Positions 34,588-43,039 of a DNA stretch of 64,000 nucleotides are shown here, piece by piece (the stretch's first letter is position 1; each line of letters opens with the position of its first letter). The stretch comes from Flavobacterium sedimenticola (lineage in GTDB: Bacteria; Bacteroidota; Bacteroidia; Flavobacteriales; Flavobacteriaceae), in NCBI RefSeq assembly GCF_030053345.1, contig NZ_JASGBP010000001.1, positions 186,001 to 250,000 on the forward strand, written 5' to 3'. The position numbers and the translations under genes are program-made. The notes beneath the pieces are model-generated. The model ran no database searches and had not been told where the DNA came from. It was given only the letters and a program-made list of their open reading frames with translations.

Positions 34588-36486
34588 ATGAGCGACGCCA
34601 TTAAACACGAATGTGGAATTGCCCTTTTACGATTAAAAAAACCGTTGGCTTTTTACAAAGAGAAATACGGTTCTGCTTTTTACGGCATTCAAAAAATGTA
34701 TTTACTGATGGAAAAACAACACAACCGCGGCCAAGACGGCGCCGGATTTGCTTCCATCAAATTTGATGTCGACCCCGGGGAACGCTACATCAGTCGCGTG
34801 CGTTCCAACAAAGCGCAGCCGATACAGGATATTTTTGCGCAAATCAATGACCGTATCAACGAAGCGCTCGAACACCATCCGGAATACAACGACAACGTAG
34901 CACTGCAAAAAGAAAATATCCCGTATGTAGGAGAATTGTTTTTGGGTCACGTTCGCTACGGAACGTTCGGCAAAAACAGCATCGAAAGTGTGCATCCGTT
35001 TTTACGTCAAAACAATTGGATGCATCGCAACCTGATTGTAGCCGGTAATTTCAACATGACCAATGTCACTGAACTCTTTAACAGTTTGGTAGAATTGGGC
35101 CAACATCCCAAAGAAATGGCCGACACGGTAACCGTAATGGAAAAAATTGGTCACTTTTTAGATGATGAAGTAACCGATTTGTATCAGGAATGTAAAAATA
35201 ACGGCTTATCGAAACAAGAAGCCTCTCCGGTAATTGCCGAAAAATTAGACATTGCCAAAATCTTAAAACGCGCCTCCAAAGGTTGGGACGGTGGTTATGC
35301 TATGGCCGGATTATTGGGCCACGGGGACAGTTTTGTGTTTCGCGACCCGGCCGGAATTCGTCCTGCGTATTTTTACGAAGATGAGGAAATTGTCGTGGTA
35401 GCCTCGGAACGACCGGTTATACAAACGGTTTTTAATGTGGCTTTCGAAAAAGTACAGGAACTCCAACCCGGTCATGCTTTAATCATCAAAAAAAACGGAC
35501 TGGTTTCGCAACAGGAAATTATAGTACCAACCGAAAAAAAGGCGTGTTCGTTTGAACGCATTTATTTTTCCCGCGGCAGTGATGCCGAGATATATCAAGA
35601 GAGAAAACAATTAGGCAAATTGATTTTACCGGCAGTACTCGAGGCCATCGACAACGATACCGACAATACCGTGTTTTCGTATATTCCCAACACGGCCGAA
35701 ACTTCGTTTTACGGCATGATTGAATCGGCTAATGATTTTTTGAATCATCGCAAAAACCAATACATTTTAGACCATCGTAAAACATTGACCCGTGAAAAAC
35801 TCGAGGAAATTCTTTCGGTTAAAATTCGCACCGAAAAAATTGCCATTAAAGATGCCAAACTGCGCACCTTTATCACCGAGGACAGCAGCCGGGATGATTT
35901 GGTAGCTCACGTGTACGATGTTACCTATGGTGTGATTAAACCCACCGACAATTTGGTGATTATAGACGACAGTATCGTTCGCGGAACGACTTTAAAAAAC
36001 AGCATCCTGAAAATGATGGACCGCTTGAACCCGAAAAAGATAGTCGTGGTATCATCTGCACCTCAAATTCGTTATCCCGACTGTTACGGTATCGATATGG
36101 CGAAACTGGAAGGCTTAATTGCTTTTCGTGCTGCCATTGCCTTACTGAAAGAACGCAATCTATACCATATTGTGGATGAAGTCTACAAAAAGTGCAAAGC
36201 ACAAGAAAAACTAAAAGACCGCGAAGTGGTGAACTATGTCAATGAAATCTATGCGCCGTTTGCCGACACCGAGATTTCCGACAAAATTGCTGAACTGTTG
36301 CATCCGGGCGATATCAATGCCGAAGTTAAAATCATTTTCCAAACCGTTGATAATTTACACGTTGCCTGTCCGAAAAATCTGGGCGATTGGTACTTTACCG
36401 GTCACTATCCGACACCGGGAGGTAATCGCGTGGTTAACAGAGCGTTCATGAATTTTTATGAAGGAAAAGATGCACGTGCGTACTAA
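34588..36486 (+). CDS. purF: Amidophosphoribosyltransferase, long form
   Basis: It makes phosphoribosylamine from PRPP and glutamine, the first step of purine synthesis. The 632 residues begin with a class II glutamine amidotransferase domain whose nucleophile is C9 in HECGIALL, so an eight-residue leader would need removal; the phosphoribosyltransferase domain carries the PRPP motif VIIDDSIVRGTT with D460 and D461. It is about 125 residues longer than E. coli PurF, a Bacteroidota feature, with extra segments around 180-215 and at the C-terminus. The three small RNA genes begin about 90 bp downstream. Confidence 0.93.
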   Translation: MSDAIKHECGIALLRLKKPLAFYKEKYGSAFYGIQKMYLLMEKQHNRGQDGAGFASIKFDVDPGERYISRVRSNKAQPIQDIFAQINDRINEALEHHPEYNDNVALQKENIPYVGELFLGHVRYGTFGKNSIESVHPFLRQNNWMHRNLIVAGNFNMTNVTELFNSLVELGQHPKEMADTVTVMEKIGHFLDDEVTDLYQECKNNGLSKQEASPVIAEKLDIAKILKRASKGWDGGYAMAGLLGHGDSFVFRDPAGIRPAYFYEDEEIVVVASERPVIQTVFNVAFEKVQELQPGHALIIKKNGLVSQQEIIVPTEKKACSFERIYFSRGSDAEIYQERKQLGKLILPAVLEAIDNDTDNTVFSYIPNTAETSFYGMIESANDFLNHRKNQYILDHRKTLTREKLEEILSVKIRTEKIAIKDAKLRTFITEDSSRDDLVAHVYDVTYGVIKPTDNLVIIDDSIVRGTTLKNSILKMMDRLNPKKIVVVSSAPQIRYPDCYGIDMAKLEGLIAFRAAIALLKERNLYHIVDEVYKKCKAQEKLKDREVVNYVNEIYAPFADTEISDKIAELLHPGDINAEVKIIFQTVDNLHVACPKNLGDWYFTGHYPTPGGNRVVNRAFMNFYEGKDARAY

Positions 36487-36564
36487 AATTTTAACATTTT
36501 TGGTTGTTAAACGATTTTTGTTGCCGTTCGTCTAAATTTTTTGTTTTCAATTTGTTAAACCACA

Positions 36565-36572
36565 TACATTTG
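36565..36572 (+). promoter_or_regulatory. -7 box of small RNA copy 1
   Basis: TACATTTG, exact TAnnTTTG match, with a TTTTTTG about 21 bp upstream. The conserved RNA begins 4 bp downstream. Confidence 0.7.
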
Positions 36573-36575
36573 ACC

Positions 36576-36649
36576 TTACCATAGCATTAGTAGGTTAAGT
36601 TTATGGTAGATTTGGGGCAAAAAGGGTGAAGTTTTACTTCACCTTTTTT
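36576..36649 (+). ncRNA. Tandem small RNA, copy 1
   Basis: A ~74-nt unit: stem TACCATA (36577-36583) / TATGGTA (36602-36608) closing an 18-nt loop that contains AGGTTAAG, then the single-stranded GATTTGGGGCAAA, then an intrinsic terminator GGGTGAAG (36624-36631) / CTTCACCT (36637-36644) with a run of Ts. No protein frame is present. The first ~55 bases are identical to copy 2. Conservation starts at the -7 box and stops at the T run, exactly as expected for a transcript. Function is unknown; I cannot place it in a named family, and comparison with Rfam flavobacterial motifs is needed. Confidence 0.8.
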
Positions 36650-36738
36650 ATTTTCTTTCCCTCTGAAAATCAGCAAAAAATTTCAACGATTAAACTTGCC
36701 GTTCAGCGATTTTATTTTTTAGCCAGTACTAACTCACC

Positions 36739-36746
36739 TACATTTG
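36739..36746 (+). promoter_or_regulatory. -7 box of small RNA copy 2
   Basis: TACATTTG, same as in copy 1. The -33 region is less clear. Confidence 0.65.
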
Positions 36747-36749
36747 ACT

Positions 36750-36824
36750 TTACCATAGCATTAGTAGGTTAAGTTTATGGTAGATTTGGGGCAAAAAGGG
36801 TGAAGAGAAATTTTCACCTTTTTT
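36750..36824 (+). ncRNA. Tandem small RNA, copy 2
   Basis: Same structure as copy 1: TACCATA (36751-36757) / TATGGTA (36776-36782), the GATTTGGGGCAAA segment, and a terminator GGTGAAGA (36799-36806) / TTTTCACC (36811-36818) closing a GAAA tetraloop and followed by six Ts. The terminator's upper stem and loop differ from copy 1 while pairing is kept. The spacer before it is unlike the other copies except for a short shared TTGCCGTTC. Confidence 0.8.
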
Positions 36825-36931
36825 ATTTTCAGCCATCTTGAAAACCCATCAAAAAAACAGAATTCACTCTCATTTGCCTATCATTCCAATATATTTTAAG
36901 TTAAAAAGTACATTTTTCTGCAAGATGTTAT

Positions 36932-36939
36932 TAGATTTG
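36932..36939 (+). promoter_or_regulatory. -7 box of small RNA copy 3
   Basis: TAGATTTG: the two variable bases differ from copies 1 and 2 but the fixed bases are kept. Confidence 0.65.
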
Positions 36940-36941
36940 CT

Positions 36942-37020
36942 TTACCATAGTATTTAGTGTAGGTTAAGTTTATGGTAGATTTGGGGCAAACAGGTGGAAG
37001 CAATTCCGCCTGTTTATTTT
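36942..37020 (+). ncRNA. Tandem small RNA, copy 3
   Basis: TACCATA (36943-36949) / TATGGTA (36971-36977) encloses a loop three bases longer than in the other copies, with AGGTTAAG kept. GATTTGGGGCAAA is unchanged. The terminator is AAACAGGTGGAA (36988-36999) / TTCCGCCTGTTT (37004-37015) around GCAA: nearly every pair differs from copies 1 and 2, yet all 12 still pair (one G-T). This is compensatory change and is good evidence for a real RNA. Confidence 0.8.
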
Positions 37021-37031
37021 TTATACCCCTA

Positions 37032-37067
37032 TAAAAAAAACCGATCTCATTTGATAAACGAGACCGG
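37032..37067 (-). terminator. Intrinsic terminator of the superoxide dismutase gene
   Basis: On the minus strand CCGGTCTC (37067-37060) pairs with GAGATCGG (37048-37041), one G-T, followed by eight Ts. Confidence 0.85.
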
Positions 37068-37095
37068 CCTGAAACATCAAAAAAATTATTTTGAC

Positions 37096-37704
37096 TTATT
37101 TTTCCGTAGCGTACAAACGAGCTACTTCTGTCCAGTTAATCACATTAAAAAATGCTTCAATATAATCCGGACGACGATTTTGATAGTGCAAATAATACGC
37201 GTGTTCCCAAACATCCATTCCTAAAATAGGAAAGCCTCCGCAACCGGTATCCGGCATCAACGGATTATCTTGGTTGGGTGTAGAACACACTTCTAACTTT
37301 CCGCCTTTGTGTACGCACAACCAAGCCCATCCCGAACCAAATCGGGTTGCACCCGCTTTAGCAAACTGCGCTTTAAATTCTTCAAACGAACCAAAAGCGG
37401 CATCAATCGCTTCGGCCAATTCGCCGGTTGGTTTTCCGCCACCGTTAGGCGACATAATTCGCCAAAACAAATTGTGATTGTAGTGACCGCCACCGTTGTT
37501 GCGAACAGCCATGTTAGTCATATCCAAATTAATCAAAATGTTTTCTATGGTTTTACCTTCCATATCCGTTCCGGCAATCGCCGCATTTACATTCGTCACA
37601 TAAGCGTTATGGTGCTTCGTATGGTGAATTTCCATAGTTCTGGCGTCAATATGAGGTTCCAAAGCATCGTATGCATAAGGTAATGATGGTAATTCAAAAG
37701 CCAT
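37096..37704 (-). CDS. Iron/manganese superoxide dismutase
   Basis: A 202-residue cytoplasmic enzyme that converts superoxide to oxygen and peroxide. Metal ligands H27 (MEIHHTKHH), H77 (HYNHNLFW), D164 and H168 ([11 protein letters not shown]) are in place. Sequence alone does not decide between Fe, Mn or either metal. It has no signal peptide. A -7 box at 37740-37747 and a terminator at 37032-37067 make it a single-gene unit, convergent with the small RNA array. Confidence 0.96.
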   Translation of the reverse strand: MAFELPSLPYAYDALEPHIDARTMEIHHTKHHNAYVTNVNAAIAGTDMEGKTIENILINLDMTNMAVRNNGGGHYNHNLFWRIMSPNGGGKPTGELAEAIDAAFGSFEEFKAQFAKAGATRFGSGWAWLCVHKGGKLEVCSTPNQDNPLMPDTGCGGFPILGMDVWEHAYYLHYQNRRPDYIEAFFNVINWTEVARLYATEK

Positions 37705-37739
37705 AATATTTTTGTTTTATGTTAGTATTAAAATGAATT

Positions 37740-37747
37740 CAAATTTA
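37740..37747 (-). promoter_or_regulatory. -7 box for the superoxide dismutase gene
   Basis: TAAATTTG on the minus strand, exact match, 35 bp before the ATG at 37704. No clear -33 TTG was found. Confidence 0.5.
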
Positions 37748-37813
37748 TACATTTAACTTCGGAAATGAAAATTCTATTTTCCAATTAACAAATAATTAAA
37801 ATCGATATTCCTT

Positions 37814-37906
37814 TTGGAAGCTGTTTCCCGCTGTTCGCTGTATCTTTTGTTTTGCCCCTCGACGGTGCTCGGAACAAAACAAAAGGATGCCGCTTCCATC
37901 GGGGCT
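37814..37906. repeat. Fold-back interspersed repeat, copy C
   Basis: CTTTTGTTTTG (37844-37854) and CAAAACAAAAG (37875-37885) form a perfect 11-bp inverted repeat. The flanks, CCCGCTGTTCGCTGTAT on the left and GATGCCGCTTCCATCGGGGCT on the right, match copy B at 15855-15920, but the palindrome differs in sequence. A reading frame that starts in this element (37887) is not real. Confidence 0.75.
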
Positions 37907-37922
37907 AGAAAACCGAAATCAC

Positions 37923-38459
37923 ATGCCATTCGACTTACAACCCACACACCTGCACAATGAACGCATTCAACTCACTCCGTTGCAGGAAGACGATTTTGAA
38001 GCGCTGTATGCCGTGGCATCCGATCCGTTGGTTTGGGAACAGCACCCCAACCCATTGCGGTTCCAACGCGAAGTGTTTCAAAATTTCTTTGAAGGAGCTA
38101 TGAGTTCTCAAGGGGCGTTTCTCATTCGCGATACAAAAACAGGCGAAGCCGTGGGCAGTAGTCGGTTTTACGATTATAACAAAAACCAAAAATCAGTACT
38201 GATTGGCTATACCTTTCTCGGACGGCCATTTTGGGGCAACGGCTATAACAGAGCGCTCAAAAAATTGATGCTCGATTATGCTTTTCAATATGTCAACAAA
38301 GTGTATTTTCACATCGGCGCCGGGAACATTCGCTCTCAAAAAGCCATAGCCAAAATCGGTGCGGTAAAAGTGGATGAATTTGAAGTAGACTATTACGGCG
38401 AAGAACCGAAGTTGAACTTTGTCTACGAAATAACTCGCGAAGCATTTCAATCCGAATGA
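37923..38459 (+). CDS. GNAT-family N-acetyltransferase
   Basis: The 178 residues match the RimJ/RimL-like acetyltransferase group: an N-terminal TERIQLTPL-like strand, GEAVGSSRFYDYN, the acetyl-CoA loop region TFLGRPFWGNGYNRALKKLM and a late GNIRSQKAIAKIGA segment. It probably acetylates a small molecule or a protein N-terminus; the target is unknown. The ATG at 37923 is chosen because the 12 earlier codons lie in repeat copy C. The helicase gene follows 17 bp later. Confidence 0.85.
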   Translation: MPFDLQPTHLHNERIQLTPLQEDDFEALYAVASDPLVWEQHPNPLRFQREVFQNFFEGAMSSQGAFLIRDTKTGEAVGSSRFYDYNKNQKSVLIGYTFLGRPFWGNGYNRALKKLMLDYAFQYVNKVYFHIGAGNIRSQKAIAKIGAVKVDEFEVDYYGEEPKLNFVYEITREAFQSE

Positions 38460-38476
38460 CATAAAAAAACACAAAC

Positions 38477-41400
38477 ATGCAAAAACCCGCTTTTTCCATC
38501 TACGATGCTTCGGCCGGCTCGGGCAAAACGTACACGTTGGTCAAAGAGTATTTAAAAATCATACTCTTATCCAAAAAAACCGATGCCTACCGCAATATAC
38601 TGGCCATCACGTTTACCAACAAAGCGGTACACGAAATGAAAAGTCGTGTGGTAGAAAGTCTCTCACAATTTGCCAAAGAAAATCCTTCGGACAAGGCGCT
38701 TCTATTGATGCAAGACATTCAGAAGGAAACCGGATTATCATTGGCTACCATCACCGAAAAAGCCAAAAGCATCATCAAAAATCTCATTCACAATTATGCG
38801 GCTTTTGATATCTCCACTATAGACAAGTTCACGCACAAAGTCATTCGTGCTTTTGCCCACGATTTGAATTTGCCAATCACTTTTGAAGTATCATTAGACA
38901 CCGAAAACCTATTGACTGAAGCTGTTGACGCTATCATTGCCGAAGCCGGAAACGATGAAACGTTAACCCATTTGTTGGTCGATTTTACCATGGAAAAAAC
39001 CGATGACGACAAATCGTGGGATATTTCTCGGGAGATTATGGAAACCGGAAAATTAATCCTCAACGAAAACAACCGTCAGGAGATTACCCATTTTCAAAAT
39101 AAAACCATAGCGGAATTCGTAGCTATTAAAAACAAACTGACGGAACTTTGTGCCGCATTGGAAGTCAAAACCGTCGATTTAGCCACAGAAGCTTTGTTGT
39201 TGCTTGAAAAAAAAGGAGTTGACCTAAAATCATTTTCCCGAGAAACCTTCCCGAATCATTTAAAAAGTATCGCAGAGAAAAATTTCAATCCCAAAAACAA
39301 AACATTCCGTCAATTTGAAGATATTGCTATAAATAAATCAGCCGCTGACCGAGCCATAATCGAAAGCATCATACCCGATTTACTCGAAATGCTGTCGTCG
39401 ATTTATGCCACATTTGAGAAAAAGAATTTCTACGAAGCTTTTCTGAAAAACATTACGCCGCTTTCGCTGTTAAATACGGTGAGTAATGAATTGGCCAAAA
39501 TTCAGAAGGAACAAAATATCCTTTCGATAGCGGAATTCAACAAACTCATTTACGAACAAATCCAGAACCAGCCCGCACCTTTTATTTACGAGCGTTTGGG
39601 CGAAAAATACCGCCATTTTTTCATCGATGAGTTTCAGGATACTTCCGAAATGCAATGGCACAATTTAATTCCGCTGATAGACAACGCCTTGTCGAGCGAA
39701 GATTTGAACGGCGAACGCGGCTCACTGATGATAGTGGGCGACCCAAAACAATCCATCTACCGTTGGCGCGGCGGAAAAGCGGAACAATTTATCGAGCTTA
39801 GTAAAAACAAGAATCCTTTTGTAAATCCGGACAAAGCCTTGTTTTCTCTGGGTACGAATTACCGCAGCTATTCACAAATCATCGATTTCAACAACCGTTT
39901 TTTCAGGTTTTTGGCGGGCGAATTTACCCACGAAGATTACAAAAACTTATACCTCAACCACAGCCATCAGGAATTCAATGCCAAAACCGGCGGTTATGTG
40001 CACATTTCCTTTGTCCCGAAAGTCGACAAAGACAATTGGGACGATGAAGAAAGTTTGGAAAAAAACGAAATGTATTTGGCCGCCACATTGGCGACTCTTG
40101 AAAAAGTCATTCAAAAAGGATTTCGCTACAAAGACATCGCCATCTTAACCCGAAAAAAAACACACGGAACCGAAATTGCCAACTACCTCACCGAAAACGG
40201 GATTCCGATTTTGTCTTCGGAAAGTTTGTTACTCGGCGCTTCTTCCGAAGTGCAGGGCGTGATTTATATTTTGCGCTATTTGAAAAACAACAGCGATTTG
40301 ATGGCCAAAGCCAACTTTTTGTACTATCTAGCTTCCTTGCAAGAACAACTGTCAATCCACGATTTCATTGCGCAAGGCATGGAACCACAAAGCGAATCGG
40401 CTTTTCAACAATGGCTGCAACGTTTCCATCTCGATTTTTCGTTTGAAAACATCCGAAAAAAATCGCTGTACGAGGCCACGGAAATCATTATCAGCAAAGT
40501 CATTCCGGCTAACAAACGCAACGCATACCTTCAATTTTTCCTCGATTTGATTTTGGAGCACGATTTGAAAAAGCAAGCCGGTATTTCGGATTTTCTCGCT
40601 TATTGGGATACGAATTCGGAAAAACTCAGCATTCCGTCGCCCGAAGGCAATGACGCCGTTCGGATTATGACCATTCACAAATCGAAAGGGCTTGAATTTC
40701 CTGTGGTTATTTTTCCGTTTGCCGAAGAAGATTACACTAAAGGGCCGAGAGAAAAAATGTGGCTCAATGCCGATGCCGAAACCATTGGCTTGCCAAAAGT
40801 CTTGGTCGATAAAAGCAGTAACGTGAACCACTATGGTGAAGAGGCAAGTAGCCTTTATCAGCAAAAAAAGCAAGAAGAATTGTTGGATAATATCAATGTG
40901 CTGTATGTGGCGTTGACGCGTGCCGAAGAACAGTTGTACATTATTTCGCGCATGCAAAGTAGAAGTAAAACCTCGGGCGAATATCCTAATAATATGGCGA
41001 CCTTCTTTATCAAATTCTTAGGCGAACCCTTCGATGAAAACCAACTCGACTACGCTTTTGGTCAAGCCGAAAAACTATCCGAAACGGAAACATCGGCCTC
41101 AACAACCGAAGTTATTCCGCAATTGTCGGCTACGTTAGATCCGAAAAACATCAAAATTGCCCAAAAAGAAAGTTTGATGTGGAATACCCAACAGCAAAAA
41201 GCTATTGAATTCGGTAATATTTTACATGAAATATTGTCTTTTGTAACTACCAAAGACGACATCGAACTGGCGCTGACGAAAGCTATCGAAAACGGATTAA
41301 TCACCGCTTCGCATAGGGAAACCGTTTCCCGAACCTTGGAACAAATTGTGACTCATCCGGAACTCTCGGTCTATTTTGCCAAAAATCAAAAGATTTTGAA

Positions 41401-41626
41401 CGAAAAAACAATTATTCAAAAAGAAGGGCATTTGGTGAAACCCGACCGAATGGTCATCAGCCCCAATAAAGAAATTTACTTGCTGGATTACAAAACCGGA
41501 GCACACCAAGCCAAATACACCACACAATTAGAAAATTACCAAAACGCCATTGAAAAAACAGGCTTTAAAGTGACTAAAAAAGCCTTAGTTTACATTGGGG
41601 AACGTTTAGAAGTAGTAAATTTGTAA
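38477..41626 (+). CDS. UvrD/RecB-type helicase-nuclease (AddA-like)
   Basis: A 1049-residue double-strand-break processing enzyme. It has Walker A (ASAGSGKT, 11-18), Walker B DEFQDT (384-389), GDPKQSIYRWRGG, helicase motifs V-VI (IMTIHKSKGLEFPVV, NVLYVALTRAEEQLY) and a C-terminal RecB-family nuclease with DYK at 1004-1006 and a GNILHEI block. This order is that of AddA. Its AddB-like partner is 2.9 kb downstream (44498-47269). Likely role is end resection for recombination and degradation of foreign linear DNA. Confidence 0.92.
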   Translation: MQKPAFSIYDASAGSGKTYTLVKEYLKIILLSKKTDAYRNILAITFTNKAVHEMKSRVVESLSQFAKENPSDKALLLMQDIQKETGLSLATITEKAKSIIKNLIHNYAAFDISTIDKFTHKVIRAFAHDLNLPITFEVSLDTENLLTEAVDAIIAEAGNDETLTHLLVDFTMEKTDDDKSWDISREIMETGKLILNENNRQEITHFQNKTIAEFVAIKNKLTELCAALEVKTVDLATEALLLLEKKGVDLKSFSRETFPNHLKSIAEKNFNPKNKTFRQFEDIAINKSAADRAIIESIIPDLLEMLSSIYATFEKKNFYEAFLKNITPLSLLNTVSNELAKIQKEQNILSIAEFNKLIYEQIQNQPAPFIYERLGEKYRHFFIDEFQDTSEMQWHNLIPLIDNALSSEDLNGERGSLMIVGDPKQSIYRWRGGKAEQFIELSKNKNPFVNPDKALFSLGTNYRSYSQIIDFNNRFFRFLAGEFTHEDYKNLYLNHSHQEFNAKTGGYVHISFVPKVDKDNWDDEESLEKNEMYLAATLATLEKVIQKGFRYKDIAILTRKKTHGTEIANYLTENGIPILSSESLLLGASSEVQGVIYILRYLKNNSDLMAKANFLYYLASLQEQLSIHDFIAQGMEPQSESAFQQWLQRFHLDFSFENIRKKSLYEATEIIISKVIPANKRNAYLQFFLDLILEHDLKKQAGISDFLAYWDTNSEKLSIPSPEGNDAVRIMTIHKSKGLEFPVVIFPFAEEDYTKGPREKMWLNADAETIGLPKVLVDKSSNVNHYGEEASSLYQQKKQEELLDNINVLYVALTRAEEQLYIISRMQSRSKTSGEYPNNMATFFIKFLGEPFDENQLDYAFGQAEKLSETETSASTTEVIPQLSATLDPKNIKIAQKESLMWNTQQQKAIEFGNILHEILSFVTTKDDIELALTKAIENGLITASHRETVSRTLEQIVTHPELSVYFAKNQKILNEKTIIQKEGHLVKPDRMVISPNKEIYLLDYKTGAHQAKYTTQLENYQNAIEKTGFKVTKKALVYIGERLEVVNL

Positions 41627-41647
41627 CCTTTGATATTAAGAGGAAGA

Positions 41648-41682
41648 AGCCCGATGGGCTCCAGTTACAAGAGCTTTAGCTC
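41648..41682 (+). other. Two small hairpins in the kbl leader
   Basis: AGCCC (41648-41652) / GGGCT (41656-41660) and GAGC (41671-41674) / GCTC (41679-41682) lie in the 91-bp gap before kbl. No T run follows, so they are not terminators. Function is unknown. Confidence 0.3.
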
Positions 41683-41717
41683 GAAAACAATATACAAACA
41701 CAAACTACAATAAAATC

Positions 41718-42908
41718 ATGTACGGAAAAATTCAACAACACTTACAAAATGAATTAAATACCATAGAACAAAACGGTATTTTCAAAAAAGAAAGAATCAT
41801 TACTTCCCCTCAAGGAGCCGAAATTACCGTAAACGGGGAGACCGTTTTGAATTTTTGTGCCAACAATTATTTAGGCTTGTCTTCCCACCCGGAAGTCATT
41901 CAGGCGGCCAAAGATACTTTAGATTCCCACGGTTTCGGAATGTCATCGGTACGTTTTATATGCGGAACTCAAGATATTCACAAAACTTTGGAAAAAAAGA
42001 TAGCCGAATTTTACGGTACCGAAGACACCATTTTATATGCAGCGGCTTTTGATGCGAATGGTGGTGTTTTCGAACCTTTATTGAGCGAAGAAGATTGCAT
42101 CATATCCGACAGTTTGAACCATGCTTCCATTATTGACGGTGTGCGTTTGTGCAAAGCCGCTCGTTATCGTTATGAAAATTCCAACATGGAAGATTTGGAA
42201 AACCAATTAAAAAAAGCCGTCGAAGCCGGACACCGTTTCAAACTGATTGTTACCGATGGAGTGTTTTCCATGGACGGATTGGTAGCGCCTTTGGATAAAA
42301 TTTGTGACTTAGCCGACAAATATGACGCTTTAGTAATGGTGGACGAATGTCACGCGGCCGGTTTTATCGGCGCTACGGGTAAAGGAACCCTTGAAGCTAA
42401 AGGTGTTATGGGCCGAGTGGACATCATCACCGGAACGCTCGGAAAGGCCTTAGGCGGTGCGATGGGTGGCTATACAACAGCCAAAAAAGAAATCATCGAA
42501 ATTTTACGTCAGCGTTCTCGCCCTTATTTATTCTCTAATTCATTGGCGCCGGCCATTGTAGGTGCTTCCATCAAAGTTTTTGAACTTTTGGAAAAAGATA
42601 CTTCGCTCCGTGACAAGCTGGAGTGGAACACCAACTACTTTAAAGAAGGCATGAAAAAAGCCGGCTTTGACATTATTGACGGCGACTCCGCTATTGTGCC
42701 GGTAATGCTTTATGATGCCAAGCTTTCACAGGTCATGGCCGATGAATTGTTGAAAAAGGGAATATATGTCATCGGTTTCTTTTTTCCGGTTGTTCCGAGA
42801 GACAAAGCACGCATACGGGTTCAACTATCTGCGGCTCATTCAAAAGACCACCTGGACAAAGCTATAAAAGCCTTTGAAGAAGTAGGAAAGATGTTGAATG
42901 TCATCTAA
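41718..42908 (+). CDS. kbl: Glycine C-acetyltransferase (2-amino-3-ketobutyrate CoA ligase)
   Basis: A PLP enzyme that splits 2-amino-3-ketobutyrate with CoA into glycine and acetyl-CoA, the second step of threonine breakdown. In 396 residues the alpha-oxoamine synthase features are clear: [25 protein letters not shown] and the Schiff-base K243 in [15 protein letters not shown]. Length and motifs match E. coli Kbl. No threonine dehydrogenase gene is nearby. The gene separates the AddA- and AddB-like genes. Confidence 0.95.
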   Translation: MYGKIQQHLQNELNTIEQNGIFKKERIITSPQGAEITVNGETVLNFCANNYLGLSSHPEVIQAAKDTLDSHGFGMSSVRFICGTQDIHKTLEKKIAEFYGTEDTILYAAAFDANGGVFEPLLSEEDCIISDSLNHASIIDGVRLCKAARYRYENSNMEDLENQLKKAVEAGHRFKLIVTDGVFSMDGLVAPLDKICDLADKYDALVMVDECHAAGFIGATGKGTLEAKGVMGRVDIITGTLGKALGGAMGGYTTAKKEIIEILRQRSRPYLFSNSLAPAIVGASIKVFELLEKDTSLRDKLEWNTNYFKEGMKKAGFDIIDGDSAIVPVMLYDAKLSQVMADELLKKGIYVIGFFFPVVPRDKARIRVQLSAAHSKDHLDKAIKAFEEVGKMLNVI

Positions 42909-42995
42909 TTGCTGATCCGGTTCAAAAATTTATTGAAATCATTACATAATTTCCATATTTTAACCATAAGATTTTGATATTATATTAATACGTAT

Positions 42996-43003
42996 TACTT
43001 TTG
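42996..43003 (+). promoter_or_regulatory. -7 box for the ompA-like gene
   Basis: TACTTTTG, exact match, with TTTG at 42973-42976, 19 bp upstream. This is one of the best-fitting promoters in the window, as expected for an abundant protein. Confidence 0.7.
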
Positions 43004-43039
43004 CTCTATTATAATTATTATAATCTAATCAAATTAAGT

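Noticed and set aside
36480..36600. Purine riboswitch near purF
   Set aside because: The RNA-like sequence is downstream of purF, lacks purine-aptamer features, and has its own promoters; nothing riboswitch-like is seen in the 78 bp before purF.
36487..37095. Reading frames in the purF-sod gap (for example a 76-residue frame from 36994)
   Set aside because: They overlap small RNA copy 3, a terminator and the antisense of sod, and show no protein-like sequence.
37887..37922. Upstream ATG for the acetyltransferase
   Set aside because: It lies within repeat copy C; the family N-terminus begins at 37923.
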